Assembly: GCF_018373095.1 (NCBI RefSeq)
Contig: NZ_JAHAHT010000074.1
Span: forward strand, 1 to 8,873
Direction: 5' to 3'
DNA: 8,873 bases
DNA from: Haemophilus parahaemolyticus
GTDB lineage: Bacteria; Pseudomonadota; Gammaproteobacteria; Enterobacterales; Pasteurellaceae
Shown here: one piece after another, positions 1 through 6,235 of the stretch
How positions within the stretch are numbered: position 1 is the stretch's first letter
Layout: each line of letters opens with the position of its first letter
Notes under the pieces: generated by a model
Database searches by the model: none
Told to the model about the DNA's origin: nothing
Seen by the model: the letters and a program-made list of their open reading frames with translations, nothing else
Position numbers and translations under genes: made by a program

Positions 1-2363
1 GAGAATAATGCTATTACCCACTTCACAGCTTTTTCAATCCAACCAACCACAACACCAAATGCATTGCCAAGCGGTTTAAATTTTTCAATCACAGGGGCTA
101 ATCCTGCTTTTAGTCCTTCCCAAAAACCACCAAAAAAGGCTTTGACTTTTTCCCAGTGGGCGTAAACGTAAGTTGCCCCAATTGCCAATACGGTAAGAAA
201 TGCCCCGATTGGTGTTGCGATTAAGAATCGGCTTGCAATGACTAAACCTTTTAACGCACCTGCTGCTAAACTAAATGCACCTTTTATATAGGTGAGCGGA
301 TTTAACAATGTAAATAATGTTTTTCCTAATCCTTTAAGTGCATTACCAAGCCAAGCTCCCGTTGTTCTCCAGCTTATCAAACCTCGAATAACGCTTTTAA
401 TCTTATCTGTATTTTCGGGCAATAATGAATTTAAATGTTTAATACCTAAGCCTACCCTAAAAATCGGGTAAAGCATAAAACTCAAGGTGGAAGATAGCAC
501 ACCAAACACGCCTAATGCCGCGATACCATACATTGACCATTTAGCAATACCTGCAGTTAATTCAGGGTTGGTTTGCACCCATTCATTCACTTTATCTAAT
601 ACGCCTGCAATGGAATCCATCATTTCAAGCAAGGTATTTTTTAATGCACCTCCAATAATCGTGCTGGTGTTAAACAACTGATTTTTGAAGATTTGCCATT
701 TTGCAGAAAGCGTGGTCATTCGTGTTTGGAATTCTCTATCCATACTGCCTTTTGCTTCTTCTGCATTGGCGAGGGCAATTTGTCTGCGATATTCTTCAGT
801 ATTTGACACAAGGCTTGCCATTTGGGTGTTGTAGTTACCGCCTGCAATACCGCTGATCACGCCTGCTTGTAAATGTTTTGGTAATTTTTTAATGCGTTCA
901 ACAATATCTAACAATGTGCCTTCAGCATCTTTTACCATTCTTTTTTGCACTTTGTTGGCATCTAAGCCTAATTTAGCCAAAGCTTTATTGACGGGTTTCA
1001 TATCTGGTGCTTTCGACAAACGGTTGAATGTGCTTTCGACCGCTTTTGCTGAGGTAGTTGCCTCATTGCCTGCAGTCAATAAAGTTGAACCTAATGCTGC
1101 AAGATTTTTAGTATCAATTTTTACGATTCCAGCAATACCCGAAGTATCGTTCAAAAAGTTGATAATATCCGTCCCTTTAGAAATTGCGTTGTCATCTAAA
1201 TAGTTGATCACATCAGCAAGCTCTCTTCCTTGTGCGGCAGAAAGTTGGAAATTTTTGCCTACTTTGCCGTAAAGTTCGGCCAGTTCTTCAGGATTCTGTG
1301 CATCAAAAGCCGTTGCCATTTTGGTGGAAAGTGCCACGAATTCTGCTAACTGTTCTTTTGGCACCTCCATTCTTGCACCTGCAGTAATCATATTGGCAAT
1401 GTCTGTTGTGGCTAATGGCAACGCTTTGGAAAGCTCACGGATTTTATTTGCCCATTCGCCATATTCTGCCGTAAATTGCCCACTATCATCTTTTAGCCCT
1501 TGTACTTGACGTGCCACACCTGCCATTGCATCTTCAAATTCCATAAACTGTGAAATAGGTTGAGCAACAGAATAACCCAAGGCAATAGCTTGCCCTGTTG
1601 CACGTTGCCCCATACTCGCAAGATGCTCTGAACGGCTTTTAAGATTGGCGACTTTTTCGTTATAGTGTGCAACAGCTTTCTGTTTTTGTTCTAATTCAGC
1701 AAGCCGTCTTTTTTGTTTTTCTAAGGCTTGGTTTGCGTGGGCAATCTTTTCCTCTAAAGTGCGTTCGCTGTTGCCTAAATTTTTGGTAGAAATCCCTGCA
1801 GCCTGAAGTTGCTCACGAAGTTGTCTTAACTGTTGATATTGGCGAATGCGTGCAAGGCGATTGGTTCTGATTTCTTTATTTTCAGTTTTAATTTTACGAT
1901 TAAATTCATCAACTTTATTTTTGGCAATGCTGTATTGCTCACCTAATTGGGCGAGTTCTTTTCTTGCCTTTTCTAACACTGCACCAACTTTAGCGAATTC
2001 TGCTGAATTGCCCATTCTTGCAAAATCATTTTGTTGTGCCATTAAGCGTTGCACTTCTTTCTTTTGCATATTGAAGGCATATTTGGATTTATTCGCAAAA
2101 GCAGCACTTTCGTTTTTGCCATTAGACAATTCGGCTAATTTTTGTCTGTGTTGTTCAATGGACTGTGTCGCTGCATCAATATTTTTCTTGGCTTGTTCAA
2201 AACCACTGATTTTGGTTTTGATTTTTTCAATTTTACGTAAATTATTCTGCAATTCGACAATATTGCCTGAAAGCAATTTAGCATTTTTCAATGCTTGTTT
2301 CATCGGTGCGGTTGCTTTATCAACGGCAGCTAAAATTACTTGAATTTTTAAATTGTTGCTCAT
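1..2363 (-). CDS. T: Tail tape measure protein, P2 gpT-like (partial, 3' end missing)
   Basis: The tape measure sets tail length and fills the tail tube during assembly of a contractile tail. The reading frame is open from the ATG at 2363 to the left edge, giving 787 complete codons with no stop. Residues 1 to about 230 are charged, Lys/Gln/Glu-rich and predicted coiled coil (for example KQKRRLAELEQKQKAV). From about residue 263 the sequence FEDAMAGVARQVQGL begins the TP901-type tape measure core domain, which runs to roughly residue 480. Hydrophobic stretches follow at about 608-638 and 693-733, and the window cuts in another near residues 780-787, as is usual for tape measures. The start has a modest AGGT ribosome binding site seven bases upstream. 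In P2 the T gene follows FI, FII and E, but here it lies next to S, separated only by an opposite-strand gene. A plus-strand promoter -10 box overlaps its start codon. The family call is firm; the full length cannot be known from this window. Confidence 0.92.
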   Translation of the reverse strand, partial: MSNNLKIQVILAAVDKATAPMKQALKNAKLLSGNIVELQNNLRKIEKIKTKISGFEQAKKNIDAATQSIEQHRQKLAELSNGKNESAAFANKSKYAFNMQKKEVQRLMAQQNDFARMGNSAEFAKVGAVLEKARKELAQLGEQYSIAKNKVDEFNRKIKTENKEIRTNRLARIRQYQQLRQLREQLQAAGISTKNLGNSERTLEEKIAHANQALEKQKRRLAELEQKQKAVAHYNEKVANLKSRSEHLASMGQRATGQAIALGYSVAQPISQFMEFEDAMAGVARQVQGLKDDSGQFTAEYGEWANKIRELSKALPLATTDIANMITAGARMEVPKEQLAEFVALSTKMATAFDAQNPEELAELYGKVGKNFQLSAAQGRELADVINYLDDNAISKGTDIINFLNDTSGIAGIVKIDTKNLAALGSTLLTAGNEATTSAKAVESTFNRLSKAPDMKPVNKALAKLGLDANKVQKRMVKDAEGTLLDIVERIKKLPKHLQAGVISGIAGGNYNTQMASLVSNTEEYRRQIALANAEEAKGSMDREFQTRMTTLSAKWQIFKNQLFNTSTIIGGALKNTLLEMMDSIAGVLDKVNEWVQTNPELTAGIAKWSMYGIAALGVFGVLSSTLSFMLYPIFRVGLGIKHLNSLLPENTDKIKSVIRGLISWRTTGAWLGNALKGLGKTLFTLLNPLTYIKGAFSLAAGALKGLVIASRFLIATPIGAFLTVLAIGATYVYAHWEKVKAFFGGFWEGLKAGLAPVIEKFKPLGNAFGVVVGWIEKAVKWVIALF

Positions 2364-2368
2364 ATGAT
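2340..2368 (+). promoter_or_regulatory. Sigma70-like promoter for the opposite-strand membrane protein gene
   Basis: A TTGAAT -35 box (2340-2345) and a TATGAT -10 box (2363-2368) are separated by exactly 17 bases. Transcription would start near 2375, about 20 bases before the ATG at 2395. The -35 box lies inside the tape measure coding sequence, and the -10 box overlaps the last base of its start codon (2361-2363), so both genes constrain the same bases. This is a sequence match only; AT-rich DNA gives some chance matches, but the position and spacing are ideal for the downstream gene. Confidence 0.6.
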
Positions 2369-2394
2369 TTACCTAATAAAAACAGGAGGAAATA

Positions 2395-2919
2395 ATGGGC
2401 TTTTTATTTTCTGTTATCGGTTTGTGTATTTATGTTGCATTATTTTTGGTTGCAATGTTATTTCAAACACTCATTGAAGCATTACCTAGCGTATTAGTAA
2501 TGCTATTATCCGTTGGCGTATTTATTGCATTGTCTTATGTTTTCGTTGTGTTATCGCTTAATGGTTTGGTCTTATTGAATAATCAAATCAGTTCAACAAA
2601 AACACCGCTGATTTCATTTAGCATTGAGAAAAATCAATATCGCTTTGAACGTTATCTCCAAGCAAGAGAACAAGGCACACAAAAATCGCATTTTTTAGAA
2701 CGCATTTGGCAAGTATTTTTCTACATTTTCATTGCCCCTGTGATCGTGGTAATTTTACTTGGTATTTATCTTTTCCCATTTGCCTTTATTGCAGGAATGT
2801 CTGGCAGTTATGGCTTAGCATTTTTCTGTTTCTTTGTAGTAACTGCTGGATTGCTATATTTCACTTCAAAAGAACGCTATGCCAAATACCTTAAGAAAAA
2901 AGCACTATTAAATTTCTAA
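2395..2919 (+). CDS. Putative moron: four-helix membrane protein of unknown function
   Basis: I do not recognise this 174-residue protein. It has four strongly hydrophobic segments at about residues 3-25, 31-62, 104-133 and 137-156. A polar, charged central loop of about 40 residues (63-103) lies between the helix pairs, and the C-terminal tail is basic (KERYAKYLKKKALLNF), so both ends of the second pair probably face the cytoplasm. No signal peptide cleavage site or catalytic motif is evident. It is the only complete plus-strand gene, sits between the S and T tail genes, and is AT-rich. A near-perfect AGGAGGA ribosome binding site (2384-2390) decides the ATG. It has its own promoter-like sequence upstream and its own terminator downstream. 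By inference it is a lysogeny-expressed accessory gene; inner-membrane morons often act in superinfection exclusion or alter host envelope traits, but nothing in the sequence proves that. A phage-encoded antiholin or regulator of lysis is less likely given its distance from the holin. Confidence 0.8.
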   Translation: MGFLFSVIGLCIYVALFLVAMLFQTLIEALPSVLVMLLSVGVFIALSYVFVVLSLNGLVLLNNQISSTKTPLISFSIEKNQYRFERYLQAREQGTQKSHFLERIWQVFFYIFIAPVIVVILLGIYLFPFAFIAGMSGSYGLAFFCFFVVTAGLLYFTSKERYAKYLKKKALLNF

Positions 2920-2926
2920 TACCCAC

Positions 2927-2952
2927 AAGCGGTCAAATTCGACCGCTTTTTT
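2927..2952 (+). terminator. Intrinsic terminator made of an inverted pair of uptake sequences
   Basis: AAGCGGTC (2927-2934), a six-base loop AAATTC, and GACCGCTT (2941-2948) form an 8-bp perfect stem followed by TTTTTT (2947-2952). It lies eight bases after the stop of the plus-strand membrane protein gene. On the minus strand there is no T-run after the hairpin, so it should stop plus-strand transcription while letting the late transcript continue from S. The left arm lies in ACAAGCGGTCA, the Apl-type Pasteurellaceae uptake signal; inverted uptake signals serving as terminators are known in this family. Confidence 0.85.
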
Positions 2953-2956
2953 ACGC

Positions 2957-3418
2957 CTACTCAATCCCATCGGATAACGCCTTAATCACAAAATCTTCTA
3001 TCATTTGTGCATCTTCTTCGGTAAAGCCTAACAATTCCCGTTTGTCGTAAGGTACTTTTAAATTCCATTCGGGGCGAACTTTGCCCATTAAGCCGTATTG
3101 GTGAATTTCGGCAATGGTGGCATCACCCCCGTAAAAGCCCAGTGAAATGCCTTCATTTTCGTAACGCAATTTTAAGTGTGCAGATAAGCCGAGCTTTTTA
3201 AACATCTGCTTGGTTTTGGCTCGCCCTTTGGTTTTGTGCTTGGCTTTGCGTGGGGCGTAAGCCGTGCCGTCGGGGTTTTGTTGTGCCTTAATCCGTCTGC
3301 GTTGGCTACGGGCAAGTTCTCGCCCAATTTGTTGGTAAAGCAGCCGTCTGCGAGGTTTGCTAAGGTTTTTCAGCAGATGCTCAAAGGCGGTTTTGACTTT
3401 TGCCACTTCATCACTCAT
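2957..3418 (-). CDS. S: Tail completion protein, P2 gpS-like
   Basis: In P2, gpS acts with gpR to complete the tail so that it can join the head. This 153-residue product is close to the 150 residues of P2 gpS. The family signature is clear: an Arg-rich segment followed by NPDGTAYAPRK (about residues 48-58) and a later HQYG (about 106-109), with the LLGFTEED segment near 129-136. I chose the ATG at 3418 over the longer frame opening at 3460. The ATG at 3418 overlaps the R stop by eight bases (ATGAGTGA), has an AGGA ribosome binding site seven bases upstream, and gives the family's usual N-terminus; the extra 14 residues look unlike the family. It is the last gene of this late segment before the opposite-strand moron. 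Confidence 0.9.
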   Translation of the reverse strand: MSDEVAKVKTAFEHLLKNLSKPRRRLLYQQIGRELARSQRRRIKAQQNPDGTAYAPRKAKHKTKGRAKTKQMFKKLGLSAHLKLRYENEGISLGFYGGDATIAEIHQYGLMGKVRPEWNLKVPYDKRELLGFTEEDAQMIEDFVIKALSDGIE

Positions 3419-3929
3419 TTGCCATTCCTTGCTGTGCTGTTCCTTGTTGAGCTGAATCAAAAATCAGCTCTGCCATTTCTTCCCGTTGTTCCTGCAGATA
3501 AACTTGGAAACGTGGCAAAGGCTGATATTCGTTCAGTTGTGGTTCGTTGCCGTGTTGTATGCGGTATTCACCATTTTCAACTTTGGCGATCACACGTTCC
3601 GTGAGCGGAATGTTGATGTAAATATCGTAGGTGTTGTGGTTGTTATCCACGATGTCGAATTCGATTTTGCCCCAGTTGTCGCTGTTGTAAAGCAACTCTT
3701 GCTGTTCGGTGCGAATAAAATCAATCACAGGCACGAAAAGCACGTCAGGATGAAAAGGAAAATCTTTGACCGATACCAGCAAATCATAGTGATATTCAAA
3801 AGAGGACGATTTATTGCCCGTGACCTTAATTTTGCCGTTATCAAACTGCAAATTGAGTGCATCGGGATTTTGGGCGAAATAGCTTAAAGTGCGGGTCAGC
3901 ATTGCCCGCAAGCGGTTTGGTTTAATCAT
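3411..3929 (-). CDS. R: Tail completion protein, P2 gpR-like
   Basis: This 172-residue product matches P2 gpR (155 residues), which acts in tail completion with gpS. Recognisable parts are the start MIKPNRLRAMLTRTL, the FDNGKI segment near residues 29-34, the LFVPVIDFIRTEQ stretch near 64-76, and the INIPLTERVIA segment near 105-115. These correspond to P2 blocks FVDNGSI, LIVPVLAWLRENQ and ISLMLTERT. The C-terminus is longer than in P2 and ends in a Gln-rich tail (about residues 144-172). Its ATG overlaps the stop of the zinc finger gene as ATGA (3926-3929), and its own stop overlaps the start of S, so translation is probably coupled through all three. Confidence 0.9.
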   Translation of the reverse strand: MIKPNRLRAMLTRTLSYFAQNPDALNLQFDNGKIKVTGNKSSSFEYHYDLLVSVKDFPFHPDVLFVPVIDFIRTEQQELLYNSDNWGKIEFDIVDNNHNTYDIYINIPLTERVIAKVENGEYRIQHGNEPQLNEYQPLPRFQVYLQEQREEMAELIFDSAQQGTAQQGMANE

Positions 3930-4141
3930 CGGCGGTAGTGTTTCTGTTGAGTTTCATAAATCGTTTGGCATTCCACGCAACGGGTGCAGCCTGGCACTTT
4001 TTGGCGACGAATTTCAGGGATAACTTCATCGCAATCTTCGCAATATAATCGGCTTGGCTCTTGTGCCTTTGCTCGGTTGCGTAGTGCGTGCTCGCGTTGT
4101 AGCTGTTCAATTTCTTGGGCTTTATCTAGGATATCGGGCAT
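3926..4141 (-). CDS. TraR/DksA-family zinc finger protein
   Basis: This 71-residue protein has a short N-terminal helix (about residues 3-27) followed by a C4 zinc finger: C34-x2-C37-x17-C55-x2-C58. An extra Cys at 52 lies in PGCTRCVECQ, and the IPEIRR segment between the pairs is also typical. This is the layout of F-plasmid TraR and the small DksA-like proteins of P2-type phages (P2 Orf82). TraR binds the secondary channel of RNA polymerase and changes promoter choice without ppGpp; whether this phage copy does so is inference. It starts on a TAATG overlap with Rz1 and ends on an ATGA overlap with R, so it is expressed late, with the lysis genes. Confidence 0.88.
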   Translation of the reverse strand: MPDILDKAQEIEQLQREHALRNRAKAQEPSRLYCEDCDEVIPEIRRQKVPGCTRCVECQTIYETQQKHYRR

Positions 4142-4455
4142 TATTGGCTCGCTTTGGTTTGGTGAATCCAGTGATTGATGTGCTCAATTTGGCTAGCACA
4201 TAAATCACGCTCGGCTTTCACTGTGATTAAGTAATCCAACGCATCGCCATAAGTGTTGCCCATAAAGGCGGTTTTCGGGCAGGCGTGCAAATAGGCTTGC
4301 GGTGGGTAAAGGTATTCGGTTTGGGTGGTGATGTGATTACTGCCGCAACCGCTCAAGAGCACGGCGATCAATAGCAGTATGAGCACATGGCTGAGATTGA
4401 GTGAGCGTGCGAACCTCACGCTGAAGGTTCTCGCGTTTTTGTTGAATTTCATCAT
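4141..4455 (-). CDS. lysC: Outer-membrane spanin lipoprotein (Rz1/LysC-like)
   Basis: This 104-residue o-spanin has a basic N-terminus (residues 1-23), a hydrophobic core, and a lipobox LLSG ending at Cys37. The mature lipoprotein would be 68 residues, anchored in the outer membrane and paired with the inner-membrane Rz protein to fuse the two membranes at lysis. It starts inside the Rz gene in another frame (overlap 4337-4455) and extends well beyond it, the partly overlapped Rz/Rz1 architecture. An AAGG ribosome binding site precedes two adjacent ATG codons (4455 and 4452); either could be used. The mature part is not notably proline-rich, unlike lambda Rz1, but contains three further cysteines, so disulfide-linked dimers are possible. 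Confidence 0.85.
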   Translation of the reverse strand: MMKFNKNARTFSVRFARSLNLSHVLILLLIAVLLSGCGSNHITTQTEYLYPPQAYLHACPKTAFMGNTYGDALDYLITVKAERDLCASQIEHINHWIHQTKASQ

Positions 4456-4666
4456 TGATTACCTTCTGGGTTAAGGTGGCTTGTTTTTCGATGGCTAAAT
4501 GGTGTTGCAAGGTTTGGTAGGCCTGCTGTTGTTGCTCAAGTTGCTCGGTTTGTTGCTGTGTTTGAACTTTCAGGCGGTTAATTTCTTGCCCGCGTTGGTA
4601 AAATGCAATGATTAAACCAACTCCGCAAACTGCACCCGCAACTTTAAAAGAGTGAATTAAGCTCAT
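4337..4666 (-). CDS. lysB: Inner-membrane spanin (Rz/LysB-like)
   Basis: This 109-residue i-spanin has a single N-terminal membrane anchor (about residues 6-23) followed by a long Gln/Glu-rich periplasmic coiled coil (about 24-90). The C-terminal segment QPCAHTAIDRRALERLRQ is characteristic of P2 LysB-type proteins. It would span the periplasm and bind the Rz1 lipoprotein encoded in its own 3' part. A GGGGGA ribosome binding site lies four bases before the ATG and directly abuts the endopeptidase stop. Family assignment rests on topology, context and the C-terminal motif, because spanins diverge fast. Confidence 0.87.
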   Translation of the reverse strand: MSLIHSFKVAGAVCGVGLIIAFYQRGQEINRLKVQTQQQTEQLEQQQQAYQTLQHHLAIEKQATLTQKVINDEIQQKRENLQREVRTLTQSQPCAHTAIDRRALERLRQ

Positions 4667-4674
4667 TTTTCCCC

Positions 4675-5079
4675 CTATGGATACACCGCACGCAAGAGTT
4701 CAAAATGCGGCCCATCATAGAATTTTTCATCTGTTGAAGAACCATTCATATTCCAGTCCCCACCCCAGCGGATCGCAATGCCGAGCTGTTTTGCCGCTTG
4801 TTGCATTGCTTTTGCCACACTTTCAAAGGCTTGGCGATTATTCCAATCTAGCGGCAAGGGGACTAAATCGACCGCATGCCCTGTGAGGTGTCGGCTGTTC
4901 ATAGTTTTTGTTGCTTTTTTCGCAAACAGCTCTTTCTGGCGTGCCAAGGTACGCACACCTTCAATCACTTTGAAATCAACGGGCGAAAGGGTTAATGCCC
5001 GACGCACTACTTTGACTAAATCAGGATGCACGCCTGCTAATTTTTCTTCACTTGCTGTAGATAGTTTGAAATTACTCAT
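4675..5079 (-). CDS. Phage endolysin, M15-family peptidoglycan endopeptidase
   Basis: This 134-residue enzyme carries the M15 motif SRHLTGHAVDL, giving zinc ligands His64 and Asp71, and DGPHFEL, giving His125. Asp122, three residues before His125, matches the catalytic acid of T5-type endolysin. Such enzymes cut the L-alanyl-D-glutamate bond or a related peptide bond of peptidoglycan. There is no signal peptide or transmembrane segment, so it should be a cytoplasmic endolysin released by the upstream holin. It overlaps the holin stop by eight bases (ATGAGTAA) and has a GGAG ribosome binding site. It occupies the place where P2 has gpK, so the cell-wall enzyme class has been exchanged. Bond specificity is inferred from the family. 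Confidence 0.92.
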   Translation of the reverse strand: MSNFKLSTASEEKLAGVHPDLVKVVRRALTLSPVDFKVIEGVRTLARQKELFAKKATKTMNSRHLTGHAVDLVPLPLDWNNRQAFESVAKAMQQAAKQLGIAIRWGGDWNMNGSSTDEKFYDGPHFELLRAVYP

Positions 5080-5413
5080 GGTTTTCTCCGGTAAATTTGT
5101 TGATGAGTTTTAAGATGGTTTGGCGAATGATGCTAGTGCCCACCAAACCAAGTGCCACGCCAATCGGGGTGATTAAATCAATGCTCCAATTAAGATGAAT
5201 TAAGACGGGCTGAATACTGCCCGCAATAATGCTGCAGAGCACCGCTTCTGCCATCACTCGTTTTGGGGTGTCTTTTTTGCCATAAAGAAAGGATTTGGTT
5301 AGTGAGGTAATGGCAGCCAACACGGTGGCACAAATCATTTGATTATGGTTAGAGAAATGCAGCGTTAAAAACGCCCAAATCTGCGTCCATACATCGGGAG
5401 TATTATTTGGCAT
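5072..5413 (-). CDS. Holin, lambda S family (P2 gpY position)
   Basis: This 113-residue protein has three hydrophobic segments at about residues 26-43, 53-73 and 80-100, the class I holin topology, and a charged C-terminus. The block AEAVLCSIIAGSIQPVL resembles the second segment of lambda-type holins (DATMCAIIAWFIRDLL), and the GLVGTSIIRQ stretch resembles their third. It would form inner-membrane lesions that release the endolysin at the set time. It begins one base after the X stop and overlaps the endolysin start. No obvious second start for an antiholin is present; the first in-frame Met after the start is residue 26, too far inside. Confidence 0.88.
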   Translation of the reverse strand: MPNNTPDVWTQIWAFLTLHFSNHNQMICATVLAAITSLTKSFLYGKKDTPKRVMAEAVLCSIIAGSIQPVLIHLNWSIDLITPIGVALGLVGTSIIRQTILKLINKFTGENHE

Positions 5414-5414
5414 A

Positions 5415-5621
5415 TTAGTTCCAGAGTTGTAAGGTATCTTTTAACGTCACGCTGGGCATCTCATCAGGCATTTGCACAAGTTGCCCCATCGATAAAATCG
5501 GCAAATTTGCCAGCTGTGGGTTATATTCCAAGGCTTGCTCGACTAAGCCTGCAGTAGTGCCATAGTGGCGATAAAGCAAGCGGTCTAGCGTGTCGCCTTC
5601 AAGGGCAGTAAGGGTTCGCAT
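5415..5621 (-). CDS. X: Tail protein X, P2 gpX-like
   Basis: This 68-residue protein matches P2 gpX (67 residues), a small tail protein with a LysM-like fold. The segment EGDTLDRLLYRHYGTTAGLVE (split here as EGDTLDRLL and YGTTAGLVE) parallels QGDTLDAICVRYYGRTEGVVE in P2, and both end with a Leu-Trp pair (LQLWN here, NLWE in P2). Its ATG shares one base with the stop of L (TAATG). An uptake-like sequence GCAAGCGGTC (5577-5586) lies inside the coding sequence on the plus strand. Confidence 0.93.
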   Translation of the reverse strand: MRTLTALEGDTLDRLLYRHYGTTAGLVEQALEYNPQLANLPILSMGQLVQMPDEMPSVTLKDTLQLWN

Positions 5622-6124
5622 TAAATTAGCTCCGAAATGAGACGGTTTTCGCCCAACATATCGCGGACGGTGTGATGATAATCACGGCGTAAATCACCTG
5701 CGGTTTCTAGCAATTCGTCCGATTTGCTATGTCCCTCTTTGGTGGCATCGAAACTGCGATAGCGTTCATAGAGATTTGCCACTGTTAAGCAATACACCGT
5801 CCGTTTGTATTGGTATTCGATGACATATTCACCGTTGAGCATTTCATCGTTGAGGTCATACAAGGTTTTGCCGTCTGCTTGAGCATTCAAGCGGAGTTTT
5901 TTCAAATCTTGGTTGACGGTGTTCATCGCCTCCAAGGTGGCGTGCTTTAGTCGCTCGTTGGTGACGGTGCCATCAACCCGCATAGCGTTGCGTAGCTCGG
6001 TAAGGGAAATTTCAGGAAAAAAGCCGTTATTAGCAATGTATTCATCGCGAACTTCAGAGGGCTTTTCGGGCTGTGCGGGGCGGTCTAACCCTTGCACGTT
6101 GGGAATGCTGATCACGGGGTTCAT
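5621..6124 (-). CDS. L: Head completion/stabilisation protein, P2 gpL-like
   Basis: gpL completes the DNA-filled P2 head and provides the site for tail joining. The 167-residue product is close to the 169 of P2 gpL. Shared blocks include FFPEISLTELRNAMRVDGTV near residues 35-55 (FFPDIDPKRVRERMRLEQTV in P2) and the NLYERYRSFDAT segment (SLYERYRGVDAS in P2). I start at ATG 6124, not the in-frame GTG at 6133. The GTG is part of the sequence TTAGGTG, which is itself a good ribosome binding site six bases before the ATG. It ends on a one-base overlap with X. Confidence 0.93.
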   Translation of the reverse strand: MNPVISIPNVQGLDRPAQPEKPSEVRDEYIANNGFFPEISLTELRNAMRVDGTVTNERLKHATLEAMNTVNQDLKKLRLNAQADGKTLYDLNDEMLNGEYVIEYQYKRTVYCLTVANLYERYRSFDATKEGHSKSDELLETAGDLRRDYHHTVRDMLGENRLISELI

Positions 6125-6235
6125 TTTTTGCACCTAAAAAAATGAGGGGTGGAGAGGAAGACGATTTCGCAAAAAAAGGAGAAAATGCGACCGCTTGCTC
6201 TGCCCCTCGGTTGGCGTGATACGCTCGGTTTCCAC
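6125..6235. other. M-L gap with an uptake-like sequence and residual open frame
   Basis: This is the largest gap within the minus-strand late gene run. It holds GACCGCTTGC (6189-6198; GCAAGCGGTC on the minus strand), a near match to the Apl-type uptake core, and two direct copies of AACCGAG on the minus strand. The frame of M stays open for 33 codons past its TAG stop, to the TAG at 6134-6136. I see no convincing terminator: a 5-bp TCGCA/TGCGA pair with a wide loop is too weak. Confidence 0.5.

Noticed and set aside
1846..2343. A 165-codon open frame on the plus strand with many Leu, Phe and Cys residues
   Set aside because: It lies wholly antisense to the coiled-coil region of the tape measure gene, has no ribosome binding site, and its composition is what Lys/Glu/Gln-rich coding gives on the opposite strand.
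3419..3460. N-terminal extension of S starting at 3460
   Set aside because: The extra 14 residues lie in the end of R and lack a good ribosome binding site, while ATG 3418 has an AGGA site, the stop-start overlap with R, and the family's usual length.
3486..3887. A 133-codon plus-strand open frame
   Set aside because: It is antisense to R, which has clear P2 gpR motifs and coupled neighbours; no ribosome binding site or recognisable protein.
3887..3896. AAGTGCGGG, close to the Hin-type uptake signal AAGTGCGGT
   Set aside because: One mismatch at a core position and a single occurrence, against about 11 Apl-type cores.
6125..6133. GTG start for L at 6133
   Set aside because: The GTG forms part of the TTAGGTG ribosome binding site for the ATG at 6124; the ATG start gives the expected length.
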